DNA of 64,000 bases from UBA2883 sp964017965 (GTDB lineage Bacteria; Cyanobacteriota; Vampirovibrionia; Gastranaerophilales; Gastranaerophilaceae), in contig CAXHNV010000001.1 in assembly GCA_964017965.1 (NCBI GenBank), forward strand, positions 558,001 through 622,000, given 5' to 3'. Below the pieces are notes generated by a model. The model made no database searches and was not told the origin of the DNA. It saw nothing but the letters and a program-made list of their open reading frames with translations. Both the position numbers and the translations under genes were made by a program. Positions 1 to 8,954 of this stretch are shown in pieces; within the stretch, counting starts at the first letter, position 1; each line of letters begins with the position of its first letter.

Positions 1-834
1 CTTTTTCTCTGAAAGGTACTCATCGTTAGGAATAAAGGCTGTACCGTATTCTTTGTAATCAAACAGTTCATCGATAACGTAAGGTATTTTGCCGTTTGCG
101 ATTAAAACCTTACCGCCGAAACGGGTAACTAAACGCGCAGCTTCTAGTTTAGTTTTCATACCGCCGCGCCCGCCTTCTGAAGCGTCTGTTCCGAGTGCCA
201 TAATCTCTTTTGTAACACCCTTAACCTCTTTTATTATCTTTGCTTTTGGATTAGTTTTAGGGTTGTCGTTATAAAGTCCGTCAACGTCAGAAAGGATTAA
301 CAATAAATCAGCGTCAAGCTCACTCGCTACAAGTGCTGAGAGTTTGTCGTTATCCGTAAAACACATCTGAACCGGTTCAAGAGTTTCATCAAGCTCTATA
401 ACTGTAACAGTATCATTCTGGTTAACGATAGGTACAGCGTGCATTTCAAGTAATCTGTTAAGGGTAGTTCTCAAGCTGAGGTATTTTTTACGTTGAGAGA
501 AATCATCTTCTGTCAGAAGGATTTGACCGGCTATAATACCGTAAGCGTCGAACCCGTCTTCATAAAGCGACATAAGTTTACCCTGTCCGATAGCAGCGCA
601 GGCTTGTTTTAGTGCAATACCGTCAGTGTTGGTAAGTCCGAGTTTTTTCTTACCCAAACCTACTGCACCGGAGGTCACAAGGACAACTTCTTTGCCTGAT
701 TTTACAAGCTTTGCGATACTTTCGATATAAGAATAAATACGTGAAAGTGCAACATCGCCGTTTTCGTTTCGTAATACGTTAGTACCCAGTTTTATAACAA
801 TACGTTGTACGTCTAAAAATTCTTTTCTATTCAT
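1..834 (-). CDS. proB: Glutamate 5-kinase, C-terminus cut by window edge
   Basis: Phosphorylates glutamate in the first step of proline synthesis in the cytoplasm. The reading frame is open from ATG at 834 to base 1, giving 278 residues. Amino-acid kinase signatures are visible: IVIKLGTNV near residue 12, LVTSGAVGLG near 52, NQNDTVT near 139, FTDNDKLSA near 159, and GTDASEGGRGGMKTKLEAA near 215. E. coli ProB is about 367 residues, so a C-terminal part, possibly a PUA domain, lies outside. No Shine-Dalgarno is visible; a TATAAT lies 11 nt upstream of the ATG, implying a very short leader. Family assignment is secure. Confidence 0.95.
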   Translation of the reverse strand, partial: MNRKEFLDVQRIVIKLGTNVLRNENGDVALSRIYSYIESIAKLVKSGKEVVLVTSGAVGLGKKKLGLTNTDGIALKQACAAIGQGKLMSLYEDGFDAYGIIAGQILLTEDDFSQRKKYLSLRTTLNRLLEMHAVPIVNQNDTVTVIELDETLEPVQMCFTDNDKLSALVASELDADLLLILSDVDGLYNDNPKTNPKAKIIKEVKGVTKEIMALGTDASEGGRGGMKTKLEAARLVTRFGGKVLIANGKIPYVIDELFDYKEYGTAFIPNDEYLSEKK

Positions 835-872
835 ATTTCAATATTATTATAAATCCTGAGAATAGTAAATAG

Positions 873-1430
873 TTATTCTTCGTCGTCGTCTTGAAGCCAT
901 TTGTATGACATCAAGCTTGACGCTTTATCGCTTGCGTTTTCATTACCGTAGAATAACGATGTTCTGTTTATCATTTTGGTAATATCTTTTTGTTTTTGGT
1001 TTTCAAGTTTTGATTGTAATGTATAACCTTGAATTTCAGCGTTACTTACATAACCGTCGTGGTTTGTATCGATTTCGTTGAAGTGGTTAAGTACGGTTGC
1101 CTGTGTCTCAGCAGAGATTCCGCTCATACCGCCTAATGACTGGATTTGCTCTCTTGTTAAACCCTGTGATGAGATTTGGCTAAGTAAGTTTTGCACTTCA
1201 TCTGCAGATAATGTTCCGTCGCTGTTTTTATCAAGGTTGCCAAAGTTTTGGGTTAGATATGATGCAAATGTTGTACCATACTGACTGCCAAGTACGTTGT
1301 TGTTTGACATTGCTTTTGAAAGATTTTTTTGTGTCAATCCGTCTGAATAAAGGTTAGAAAGAATTGCGTATGAATTGGTAACACCGGCATTGATACCGGC
1401 AAACAATGATGAGCCGTTAAATTTAGCCAT
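873..1430 (-). CDS. EF-hand calcium-binding protein
   Basis: A 185-residue protein with two canonical EF-hand loops, DKNSDGTLSADE at about 67-78 and DTNHDGYVSNAE at about 121-132, each with acidic residues at ligand positions 1, 3, 5 and 12, so it should bind Ca2+. The N-terminus is Ser/Asn/Gly-rich with no clear signal peptide, and the C-terminus ends in an acidic DDDEE tail. The frame extends further upstream, but ATG at 1430 is preferred because GGAG precedes it by about 10 nt. Role unknown; it stands alone between proB and recO. Calcium binding is inferred from motif only. Confidence 0.8.
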   Translation of the reverse strand: MAKFNGSSLFAGINAGVTNSYAILSNLYSDGLTQKNLSKAMSNNNVLGSQYGTTFASYLTQNFGNLDKNSDGTLSADEVQNLLSQISSQGLTREQIQSLGGMSGISAETQATVLNHFNEIDTNHDGYVSNAEIQGYTLQSKLENQKQKDITKMINRTSLFYGNENASDKASSLMSYKWLQDDDEE

Positions 1431-1572
1431 TTGGGGTAATCTCCTATATTTTCTCTTCTTGTTATACATTATCATTTTAATGATTTTTTATCGATTTTCA
1501 ACCATTCATTTAGACTAAATTTTTACTGGACATAACCTTAGCCCTGTTATAAAATACTTGTGGAGGGGTGTT

Positions 1573-2337
1573 GTGGAAAAACATTACACAACAGATGCGA
1601 TTACGCTCAAATCGTATGATTTGAACGACGCAGACAAGATAGTTGTTATGTATTCAAGAGAAAAAGGCTTGATGAGAAGTGTCGCCAAAGGGATTAAACG
1701 TCCGAAAAGCAAGCTCGGCTCAAGGCTTGATTTACTCATGGCAAACAATGTTCAGATGAGCAGAGGCAGGAATATGGATGTTGTCTGTCAGGCTCAAACT
1801 ATCAACAACTTCAAGACTATCAGAGAAGATATCTCGAAGCTTATGGTCTCTTCGTATCTTTCTGAGATTGTGGCAAACTACGGCATGGAAAACGACCCGA
1901 CTTCTAATGAGGTTTACGACTTGATTTACTCTGCAATAGAGACTGTTTCTCGTGCTGAGACTAAGGTTCAGGTTATTCTGGCAGCGATAAAGTTTCAGCT
2001 TAAGATGATGTATCTGACAGGGATTATGCCGGAATTGAACTATTGTCTTGGCTGCAGAAGAGAGTTAACAACTCAGGGTATGTATTTCTCGGTGGAAAAA
2101 GGCGGTATATTCTGTACCTGCTGCAATACCGGAGGTAACCATTCGGTTGAAATGCCTTATAAAGTCAGAGACTTTCTGGTTTCGTTGTTGAATACGGGGT
2201 TTGATACAGAAAACGATTACGAGAAAAAAGCTAATGAAAAGGTTTGTATGGTTTGTTTTAATCTCTTGAAAGATTACATTTCAAAACATTCATCCAAAAA
2301 ATTCAAATCCGATAAAGTTTTAGCAAGTGTTTTATAA
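1573..2337 (+). CDS. recO: DNA repair protein RecO
   Basis: RecO helps load RecA by annealing and displacing SSB during RecFOR repair. The N-terminal OB-fold pattern (TDAITLKSYDLNDADKIVV) and the C-terminal zinc-binding pattern CLGC...CTCC, around residues 155-185, fit the family. The length of about 254 residues is typical. The open frame reaches a TTG at 1558, but GTG at 1573 is preferred because GGAGGGG sits 5-10 nt upstream of it. The gene is followed at once by a GC-rich terminator shared with the convergent gene. Confidence 0.93.
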   Translation: MEKHYTTDAITLKSYDLNDADKIVVMYSREKGLMRSVAKGIKRPKSKLGSRLDLLMANNVQMSRGRNMDVVCQAQTINNFKTIREDISKLMVSSYLSEIVANYGMENDPTSNEVYDLIYSAIETVSRAETKVQVILAAIKFQLKMMYLTGIMPELNYCLGCRRELTTQGMYFSVEKGGIFCTCCNTGGNHSVEMPYKVRDFLVSLLNTGFDTENDYEKKANEKVCMVCFNLLKDYISKHSSKKFKSDKVLASVL

Positions 2338-2352
2338 TTAATAATTAAAAAG

Positions 2353-2373
2353 GGGCGGAATTCATATCCGCCC
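2353..2373. terminator. Bidirectional intrinsic terminator
   Basis: The inverted repeat GGGCGGA / TCCGCCC has a 7-nt loop and is flanked by A-runs and T-runs. It lies between the convergent recO and winged-helix genes and can serve both. Confidence 0.8.
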
Positions 2374-2381
2374 TTTAAAAT

Positions 2382-2624
2382 TTATTTTAGTCTTACGGTT
2401 ACCGATCTTAGTTTCTTTGTATATTCAAGTTTGTCTTCTCTTGATAACCAGCCTAAGCCCATTTCAGCAAAGTTTTCAACCAAGCCTAAATCTTTACTTA
2501 GTTTAGAAATAGAAACTTCACCTTTGTCTGACAAATAGTTGTAAATCATTCCCGCTGCATTGATAATTTCTTGTTGAATATCCGCATCAGCTGCCAATGT
2601 TGCTTTTTTCTTTAATAATGCCAT
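2382..2624 (-). CDS. Small winged-helix protein (DUF2582-like)
   Basis: An 80-residue protein with the layout of a short winged helix: helix 1 (QQEIINAAGMIYNYL), a helix-turn-helix (VSISKLSKDLGLVENFAEMGLGWL), then a basic wing ending in RSVTVRLK. This matches my memory of the DUF2582 winged-helix family, whose DNA target is unknown. A strong AAGGAG lies just before the ATG at 2624. It is a single-gene unit, convergent with recO and divergent from the helicase gene. A regulatory role is inference only. Confidence 0.7.
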   Translation of the reverse strand: MALLKKKATLAADADIQQEIINAAGMIYNYLSDKGEVSISKLSKDLGLVENFAEMGLGWLSREDKLEYTKKLRSVTVRLK

Positions 2625-2699
2625 TGATTAACTCCTTTACTTGATTACTTTTATATCTTATTTTAAAAAATCATTTTATGCAATATAATATTAATTATT

Positions 2700-5600
2700 A
2701 TGATAATAAACAAAATTTCTGATAAAAATAACATAAAAATTATAACCGAACAATACCTGAAATACCTTGAAGCAGGTGCTGTTCCGTCAGAAATTTTAGT
2801 TATCTGTTCCAATAAAAAAAACGTTGAAAAAAGTATTCTTAAATCCGTAAAAACTAAACTTTTATCCGAGTTCAAAATCTACTCATTTAACGGCTTGATT
2901 TATAACACAATCCTTAATAACTGGTGTGAGCTGGAAGATTTGTTAGACAAAGAAAATTGTATAATCTCCCCTAACCTTGTGGGTTTAGAGGTTTCACAGC
3001 TTTTATTGAAACAGATTATAAAAGAACAGGTTGTAAAAGGCTACAACTCTAAAAAATCACTGCTTCATCAGATGTTCAGGCGCTATTCGCTTATTGTAAA
3101 CAATAACCTTTCGGCAACAGAAATCAAGCATAAATCAGAAATTCTTAAAGAAGCTTTTGGTGAGGACGCTAATAATATTATCAATCTTTTTAAGTCTAAA
3201 ACCATTGATTTACGTAGCTTTGACTATATTCGTCAAGCCCAAATTTTTGGCTATATTTATAAAAACACATCGTATTTTGAGAATATAAAGTACTTGATAC
3301 TCGAAGACGGGGATGAAGCGACCCCGCTTTTAATCAACTTTATTCAAACAATCTCTACTCAGCTTGAAGACAAGTTGATTCTGTTGGATAAAGAGGGTTG
3401 CAGCCGGTGCGGTTATCTATGTGCTGACCTTGAAGCTCCGCAAAAGTTTGAAGAAATCTTTAACGAAAAGATTCAAGACTATGAAGGAGTAAAAGAGGTT
3501 GAGTTTAAGGATATAACAAGTTTTTCGGCTTCAAAACGTCTCGATATGATTGATGAAGTCGTTCAGCAGGTTATTAAACTTATAAACAATAACGTAAAAC
3601 CGTCAGATATATCAATAATTTCACCTGTTCAAGATAGTATGCTTAAGTGTCTGCTAAAAGAAGGGTTGAACGGTTATAACCTTAAGTTCCTCTCAGGTAA
3701 CGAAAAGTTGGTCGATAACCCGTTGGTTAAATCGGTTTTGATAATACTTAAACTCGTGCAGCAAAAACCGGTTGATGAGTATGAGTTGAGGCTTGTGCTT
3801 TCGAACTGTCTCGGTATTCCGGTTAAAAACTGCCGCGAGATACTTGAAACTTTTACAAAAACAGGTATGTTAACAGAATGCGAAGCCGGTACATTTACGG
3901 AGAAATACGAGAGATTACTCAATGCTGTTAAGTTCTTGGGCGAGTCTGATTACAAGCTCTCGAAAAAAGCGCTTTATATCTATGAAAAACTTGTAGAGAC
4001 GACAAATAAGCTTAATATGTCAAAGTTTACGTTCTTTTTAAAAGAGCTGCAGGATTTTGAGAAGACATTTAAGGCAAGCTACGATTCGCAGATTGAAGAA
4101 GAGGTTATTGTTCAGCTGGAGAACACTATTATTGCTGAAAACCCTTATTCAGTGCTTGAGATTCAGGATGATGAGATAGTGGTTTCTACCCCGCAAAAGA
4201 TTATTGATAACAAGATTTCAACAAAGTATCAGTTTTGGCTTGATATTTCGTCTTCTGAATGGCAAAGAACAGACAGCGGACCTTTGTATAACGCGTGGGT
4301 GTTCCAGAAAAACTGGCGTAAGGATGAATACACGGTTGAGGATAATATTGAGTTTACGACCCAAAAGACCCGCAGGTTTTTGAGGAAATTGTATCTTAAC
4401 GGTGAGAGGGTTTTTGCGTATTCAAGCTTGTTCGATACTCAGGGTGTTGAGAACCTTGGCGGGATAGAAGAGTATATTACGACTGAGGAAACTGTTGCTG
4501 AGACACAGCCTCAGCAGTTTAAGATTATTCCGCGTGACGACCAGAAACCCGTTCTTGAATACCAGTCGGGACGTATGGCAATATCAGCTGTTCCCGGTGC
4601 CGGTAAGACCACTATTTTGCTTGCTTTAATCGTTAAGCTTCTAGAGCGGGGGATTAAGCCTGAAAATATCTATGTTATGACCTATATGGAATCGGCGGCA
4701 AGGAACTTTAAGGAACGGATTAAAATGCTTTATCCGTCATCTTCAAAACTGCCTAATATCAGTACAATTCACGGGCTGGCGCTCAGGATTATCAAAGAAA
4801 ACTCTAATTATGAAAGAATCGGGTTGAACCCTGATTTTGAGATTTGCGACGATATTCAGCGCGGACGGATTATCAGGTATCTGGCTAAAAGTGTTAAAGA
4901 AGATGATGTTGAGGATTTCGACAGAGCCATTTCTGTTTTGAAGCTCTGCGGTGCGGACTTGAACTATAAGAAAAATCCTGAGATGAGACGGTTAATGGGG
5001 CTTAAACGAGGTACGGTTGAAGAAGCCAAAATGGCAAGATTCCTGAACTTTTTCTATTCGTATCAAAGAACGCTGATGTCTCAGGGGTTGATTGATTATG
5101 ACGATATCTTGATTTCTGCGGTTCGATTGCTTGAACAAAACCCCGATGTTTTGGACTATTATCAAGGGATTTGTGAGTATATGATTGAGGATGAGGCGCA
5201 GGATTCGTCGTTTATCCAGCAGAAACTTATCAATATGCTGTGTGCAAAACATAATAATCTGATTCGGTGCGGTGATATAAATCAGGCGATTACGACTACG
5301 TTTACTAACGCTGATATAGCAGGGTTTAAGCGGTTTATTGATGAAGCACAACAGGTAAATATGAACCGTTCACAGCGCTGCAGCGAGGGGGTTTGGAAAC
5401 TTGCCAATGAGCTTGTTGATTTGGGTGAAAAGATTCTGCCTAACGCGTTTTACAAGATTTATATGAACCCTGTTGAAGGTAGGAACCCTGTTGAAAATGA
5501 ACCTGTCTTTTCTAATTTTTATAAGAACGAGACGGAAGAAAAAATTAAGGTTGTTAATACGATTAAGAACCTGCTGAGACAGAACCCTAAGTCTACGATT

Positions 5601-6509
5601 GGGATTCTGTTGAGGAATAATTATCAGGTGAATGCGTGGGCGCAATATATAAATGACTCGGGGTTGAGCACTATTACAAGGAATGAGTGTTTGGCGCAGA
5701 AGAATATCTTTAAGGTTATTTTTTCGATTCTTAAGCTGGTTGAATCACCGTTTGATAACGTGGTTGCGGCACAGACTTATAAAACAATGGCTGAGTGCGG
5801 AATATTTAAAACTGGTGCAGATGAGGTGATTAAATCATTTGCGGGCTGTTTTTTGGCTCAGGAAAATGATGATATTGAAGAGAAGGAGTTATCAAAATTC
5901 CATTGGGATATGAACTATTGGTTATCGTTTTCGGATTTGACTATTGATGAGTTGGCGTTGAAGGTGGGGTTGAATTATTTTGCGGGAAGTATTGAAAAAT
6001 CGAATATATTCTTGATTTCGACCTTGATTGCAAAGATTGGGAACGGAAATTTTAAACAGACTTTGCAGCGGTTAGAAGATTTGTCCGGTAAGCCGTCTTT
6101 GAGCGGGTTTAAGTTCTTTGCGCCTGAGAATGAGGATGAAGAGAGTTACGGCAAGATTCAGATTATGACATTGCATAAGTCGAAGGGTGATGAGTTTGAT
6201 TATGTGTTTTTGCCTGAGATGAGCGAGAAGAATCTGACGCTTGATATTGGGGAATTGAGGTTGAAGAAATCGTCAGGGTTTATGGAAGATGTGAGGGTGT
6301 TGAAGCGTGGTTATAAGAAGAAAAACGAGTACGAACAGAAACAGGATATTATAGCAGAGGATTTCAGGCTGTTGTATGTTGCTATTACGAGGGCGAAACG
6401 CAGATTATATATTTCGGTTGCTGAGAAGGAGAAGTATTTTGGTCGGATGAAAGAGGTTGTACCGGGTATAATTTTTGAGAGATTGTTGAGTGGTGTTTCA
6501 TCTAAATAG
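2700..6509 (+). CDS. UvrD/Rep-type SF1 helicase with degenerate N-terminal helicase-like half
   Basis: A 1269-residue protein. The C-terminal half carries all superfamily 1A motifs: Walker A AVPGAGKTT near residue 630, Walker B/motif II EDEAQD near 830, motif V LHKSKGDEFDYVFLPEM near 1165, and motif VI YVAITRAKRR near 1226. It should be an ATP-dependent 3'-5' DNA translocase or helicase. Residues 1-600 lack Walker A but contain a UvrD domain-2-like stretch (VKPSDISIISPVQ, then a VKSVLIILKLVQ helix near 345), suggesting a decayed second helicase as in AddB. No nuclease motif was recognised at the C-terminus. There is no Shine-Dalgarno; TATAAT lies 10 nt before the ATG. Confidence 0.85.
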   Translation: MIINKISDKNNIKIITEQYLKYLEAGAVPSEILVICSNKKNVEKSILKSVKTKLLSEFKIYSFNGLIYNTILNNWCELEDLLDKENCIISPNLVGLEVSQLLLKQIIKEQVVKGYNSKKSLLHQMFRRYSLIVNNNLSATEIKHKSEILKEAFGEDANNIINLFKSKTIDLRSFDYIRQAQIFGYIYKNTSYFENIKYLILEDGDEATPLLINFIQTISTQLEDKLILLDKEGCSRCGYLCADLEAPQKFEEIFNEKIQDYEGVKEVEFKDITSFSASKRLDMIDEVVQQVIKLINNNVKPSDISIISPVQDSMLKCLLKEGLNGYNLKFLSGNEKLVDNPLVKSVLIILKLVQQKPVDEYELRLVLSNCLGIPVKNCREILETFTKTGMLTECEAGTFTEKYERLLNAVKFLGESDYKLSKKALYIYEKLVETTNKLNMSKFTFFLKELQDFEKTFKASYDSQIEEEVIVQLENTIIAENPYSVLEIQDDEIVVSTPQKIIDNKISTKYQFWLDISSSEWQRTDSGPLYNAWVFQKNWRKDEYTVEDNIEFTTQKTRRFLRKLYLNGERVFAYSSLFDTQGVENLGGIEEYITTEETVAETQPQQFKIIPRDDQKPVLEYQSGRMAISAVPGAGKTTILLALIVKLLERGIKPENIYVMTYMESAARNFKERIKMLYPSSSKLPNISTIHGLALRIIKENSNYERIGLNPDFEICDDIQRGRIIRYLAKSVKEDDVEDFDRAISVLKLCGADLNYKKNPEMRRLMGLKRGTVEEAKMARFLNFFYSYQRTLMSQGLIDYDDILISAVRLLEQNPDVLDYYQGICEYMIEDEAQDSSFIQQKLINMLCAKHNNLIRCGDINQAITTTFTNADIAGFKRFIDEAQQVNMNRSQRCSEGVWKLANELVDLGEKILPNAFYKIYMNPVEGRNPVENEPVFSNFYKNETEEKIKVVNTIKNLLRQNPKSTIGILLRNNYQVNAWAQYINDSGLSTITRNECLAQKNIFKVIFSILKLVESPFDNVVAAQTYKTMAECGIFKTGADEVIKSFAGCFLAQENDDIEEKELSKFHWDMNYWLSFSDLTIDELALKVGLNYFAGSIEKSNIFLISTLIAKIGNGNFKQTLQRLEDLSGKPSLSGFKFFAPENEDEESYGKIQIMTLHKSKGDEFDYVFLPEMSEKNLTLDIGELRLKKSSGFMEDVRVLKRGYKKKNEYEQKQDIIAEDFRLLYVAITRAKRRLYISVAEKEKYFGRMKEVVPGIIFERLLSGVSSK

Positions 6510-6541
6510 TTGAAATATGGCTTGAAAAATGCTGTTTTGGG

Positions 6542-6569
6542 TTGAAAAATTATTAGTATATGTTAATAT
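6542..6569 (+). promoter_or_regulatory. Promoter of infC
   Basis: TTGAAA, 16-nt spacer, TAATAT, about 40 nt upstream of the infC start. Sequence match only. Confidence 0.55.
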
Positions 6570-6610
6570 AGTTACGTTACGAGACATTTAATAATATAAG
6601 GAGACTAGTC

Positions 6611-7162
6611 ATAGCACCAGAGGATAAGAGATTCGGAAATAGAGGCCGTGATAATAAAGATAAAGCGATTATGAACGAGAGAATCCGTTCGGCAGAAGTT
6701 AGATTGATAGACCAGAACGGTGATAATCACGGGGTTGTAGCCACATCGAAGGCATTGGCTATGGCAGAAGAAGCAGATATGGATTTGGTGTTGATTAGTC
6801 CTAATCAGGAACCTCCTGTAGCGAAGATATTAAACTACGGTAAGTATAAGTATGAGTTGGAGAAGAAGGCTAAGGAAGCTAAGAAGAAACAGCATACTGT
6901 TGATGTTAAAGAGGTTAAGGTAAGATATAAGATTGATACTCACGATTATCAGGTGAGGATTAAGAATATTAACAAATTTATTGCGCAGGGTAACAAGGTA
7001 AAGATTGTTGTAATGTTGCGAGGTAGAGAAATGCAGCATTCTAATTTGGCATTTGATTTAGCGAATAAATTTATGGAAGATTTAGTTGGTGATACGATTG
7101 CAGTTGAGAAGAAACCGCAGTTGGAAGGCAGAAACGTAACGTTGTTTTTGGCACCTGTATAG
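6611..7162 (+). CDS. infC: Translation initiation factor IF-3, apparent ATA start
   Basis: IF-3 binds the 30S subunit and checks start-codon choice. The core begins at MNERIRSAEVRLIDQNG and ends ...EGRNVTLFLAPV, as in the family. The first ATG (6671) has no Shine-Dalgarno, but AAGGAG at 6598-6603 is followed after 7 nt by ATA at 6611, in frame with APEDKRFGNRGRDNKDKAI, a basic N-terminal tail as seen in other IF-3 proteins. Starting there gives 183 residues. infC is known for rare start codons (AUU in E. coli) that allow IF-3 to limit its own synthesis, so an AUA start is the natural reading. If it is wrong, the start is 6671. Confidence 0.92.
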   Translation: MAPEDKRFGNRGRDNKDKAIMNERIRSAEVRLIDQNGDNHGVVATSKALAMAEEADMDLVLISPNQEPPVAKILNYGKYKYELEKKAKEAKKKQHTVDVKEVKVRYKIDTHDYQVRIKNINKFIAQGNKVKIVVMLRGREMQHSNLAFDLANKFMEDLVGDTIAVEKKPQLEGRNVTLFLAPV

Positions 7163-7177
7163 TCAAAAATTTATTTC

Positions 7178-7205
7178 TTGACTATAGAACTTGATATTGT
7201 ATTAT
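7178..7205 (+). promoter_or_regulatory. Promoter of tRNA-Phe
   Basis: TTGACT, 16-nt spacer, TATTAT, about 17 nt before the tRNA 5' end. The -35 overlaps the right arm of a weak hairpin (TAGTCAA 7160-7166 / TTGACTA 7178-7184) that begins at the infC stop codon. Confidence 0.6.
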
Positions 7206-7222
7206 AGACTTATATAGAATAT

Positions 7223-7295
7223 GCCGCGTTAGCTCAGTTGGTAGAGCAAGGGACTGAAAATCCCTGTGTCCTTGGTTCGATTCCGAGACGCGGCA
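7223..7295 (+). tRNA. tRNA-Phe (GAA)
   Basis: Complete 73-nt cloverleaf: acceptor GCCGCGT / ACGCGGC, D arm AGCTCAGTTGGTAGAGC, anticodon arm GGGACTGAAAATCCC with anticodon GAA, T arm with GGTTCGATTCC, and discriminator A. CCA is not encoded. Confidence 0.97.
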
Positions 7296-7331
7296 TATTT
7301 TTATTATATATATATTAAAAACGGAGGGGTT

Positions 7332-8954
7332 ATGAAGGTAGTTATAATCGGCGGAGGAGCGTGTGGTGCAAGTTGTGCGGCAAGATTAAGACGACTTGAT
7401 GAAACTTGTGAAATAACTATCCTTGAACGTACTAACGAAGTCTCAATTGCAAACTGCGGTTTGCCGTATTACTGTTCGGATGTGATTGATGACAGAGAAA
7501 AAATTCTCGTTTCAAATCCTCAAAAATTTAAGAATATGTTTAATATTGACGTTCGATTAAATACAAAAGCAGTTGAAATCAACAGAAAAGAAAAGTATGT
7601 TTTATCTGATGGCGGTGAAAAATTTTGTTATGACAAACTTGTTTTAGCACAGGGTGCTAACCCCGTTATTCCAACGTTAAAAGGAATAAATAACAAAAAC
7701 ATTTTTACGCTTAGAACCTTATCTGATGCGGATAAAATTAAAGAAAATATCTCGAAAAATAATGCTAAATCCGCTGTTGTAATCGGTGCAGGTTTTATCG
7801 GTATTGAAATGGCTGAAAACTTTGCTCATCTTGGAATAGACACTAAAGTTGTTGAAATGTCTGAACAAATTCTTGCTCCTGTTGATTATGAAGTAGCCTG
7901 TTTTGCACAAAATGAGATGAGAGCAAACGGAGTGGAGCTCATCTTATCTGACGGGGTAAAAAGTTTTTCTGAAAAAGAAATCGAATTGAATTCAGGCAGA
8001 AAAATCGAATATGATATTGCGATTTTAGCGATTGGAGTGAAACCGGAGACAACTTTAGCACAAAAAGCAGGTTTGGAAGTTGCTTGTGGTATCAAGGTTA
8101 ATGACAAAATGCAAACCTCTGATGAAAACATTTATGCAGGTGGCGATAGTGTTGAGATAAAAAGTTTTGTAACCAATAATGATGTATTAATCCCTCTGGC
8201 AGGACCTGCCAATAGACAAGGTCGAATTATTGCAGATAATATTTGCGGGATTGATTCAACTTATAAAAAATCTCAGGGCACATCTGTTTTAAAAGTTTTT
8301 GATTATACAGTTGCTTGCACGGGATACAATGAAAAACTTTTAAACAGAGAAAATATTCCTTATTGGAAAATATTTGTTTTGGGGAACTCACATGCAGGCT
8401 ATTATCCTGACTCGACTTCAACTCTGTACAAATTATTATTTAATAATGAGGGCAGAATTTTGGGTGCTCAAGCTGTCGGTCAAGAGGGTGTAGAAAAAAG
8501 AATTGATGTAATTGCTTCAATTATGAGAAGTAACGGAAGTGTGCAAGAGCTGTTAGATAGCGAACTTTGTTATGCTCCGCCGTATTCTTCCGCTAAAGAC
8601 CCTGTGAATATTTTGGGAATGTGTGCGGATAACGTGTTGAGAGGGTTTGTAAAACCTGCATATTACGAGGATTTAGAGGGTTCTTTTGTAATTGATGTAA
8701 GGATTGCTGAAAGTTATAATGCTAAAACTGTCGAGGGTGCAATCAACATTCCTATCGGAACATTGAGAAACAGGCTTGATGAAATACCAAAAGATAAAAA
8801 AGTTATTTTGATTTGTAACGCGAGTTACACAAGTTATTTAGCTTCCAGAATACTTATCCAAAACGGGTTCAATAACGTTTATTCGTTTATGGGCGGGATG
8901 AAACTTTATTCTGAGATTAAAAGAGATAAAGATTTACAACTTAGTTATTCTTAG
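7332..8954 (+). CDS. CoA-disulfide reductase / NADH oxidase family with C-terminal rhodanese domain
   Basis: A 540-residue FAD-dependent pyridine nucleotide-disulfide oxidoreductase. Visible features: FAD-binding GGGACGASCAARLRR at the N-terminus, the active-site cysteine in NCGLPYYCSD (Cys42), the NAD(P)-binding VVIGAGFIGIEMAENF near 150, and a C-terminal rhodanese domain (FVIDVRIAESYNA ... ILICNASYTS) with its own catalytic Cys. This architecture is known from CoADR-RHD enzymes that reduce CoA disulfide or persulfide, suiting redox or sulfur defence in an anaerobe. The start is ATG 7332 behind GGAGGGG; the open frame upstream runs through the tRNA and is not coding. Its 3' end overlaps nhaC by 14 nt. 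Confidence 0.9.
   Translation: MKVVIIGGGACGASCAARLRRLDETCEITILERTNEVSIANCGLPYYCSDVIDDREKILVSNPQKFKNMFNIDVRLNTKAVEINRKEKYVLSDGGEKFCYDKLVLAQGANPVIPTLKGINNKNIFTLRTLSDADKIKENISKNNAKSAVVIGAGFIGIEMAENFAHLGIDTKVVEMSEQILAPVDYEVACFAQNEMRANGVELILSDGVKSFSEKEIELNSGRKIEYDIAILAIGVKPETTLAQKAGLEVACGIKVNDKMQTSDENIYAGGDSVEIKSFVTNNDVLIPLAGPANRQGRIIADNICGIDSTYKKSQGTSVLKVFDYTVACTGYNEKLLNRENIPYWKIFVLGNSHAGYYPDSTSTLYKLLFNNEGRILGAQAVGQEGVEKRIDVIASIMRSNGSVQELLDSELCYAPPYSSAKDPVNILGMCADNVLRGFVKPAYYEDLEGSFVIDVRIAESYNAKTVEGAINIPIGTLRNRLDEIPKDKKVILICNASYTSYLASRILIQNGFNNVYSFMGGMKLYSEIKRDKDLQLSYS

Noticed and set aside
7266..7331. Upstream extension of the CoA-disulfide reductase frame
   Set aside because: It begins inside tRNA-Phe; ATG 7332 has a strong Shine-Dalgarno and starts the FAD motif.
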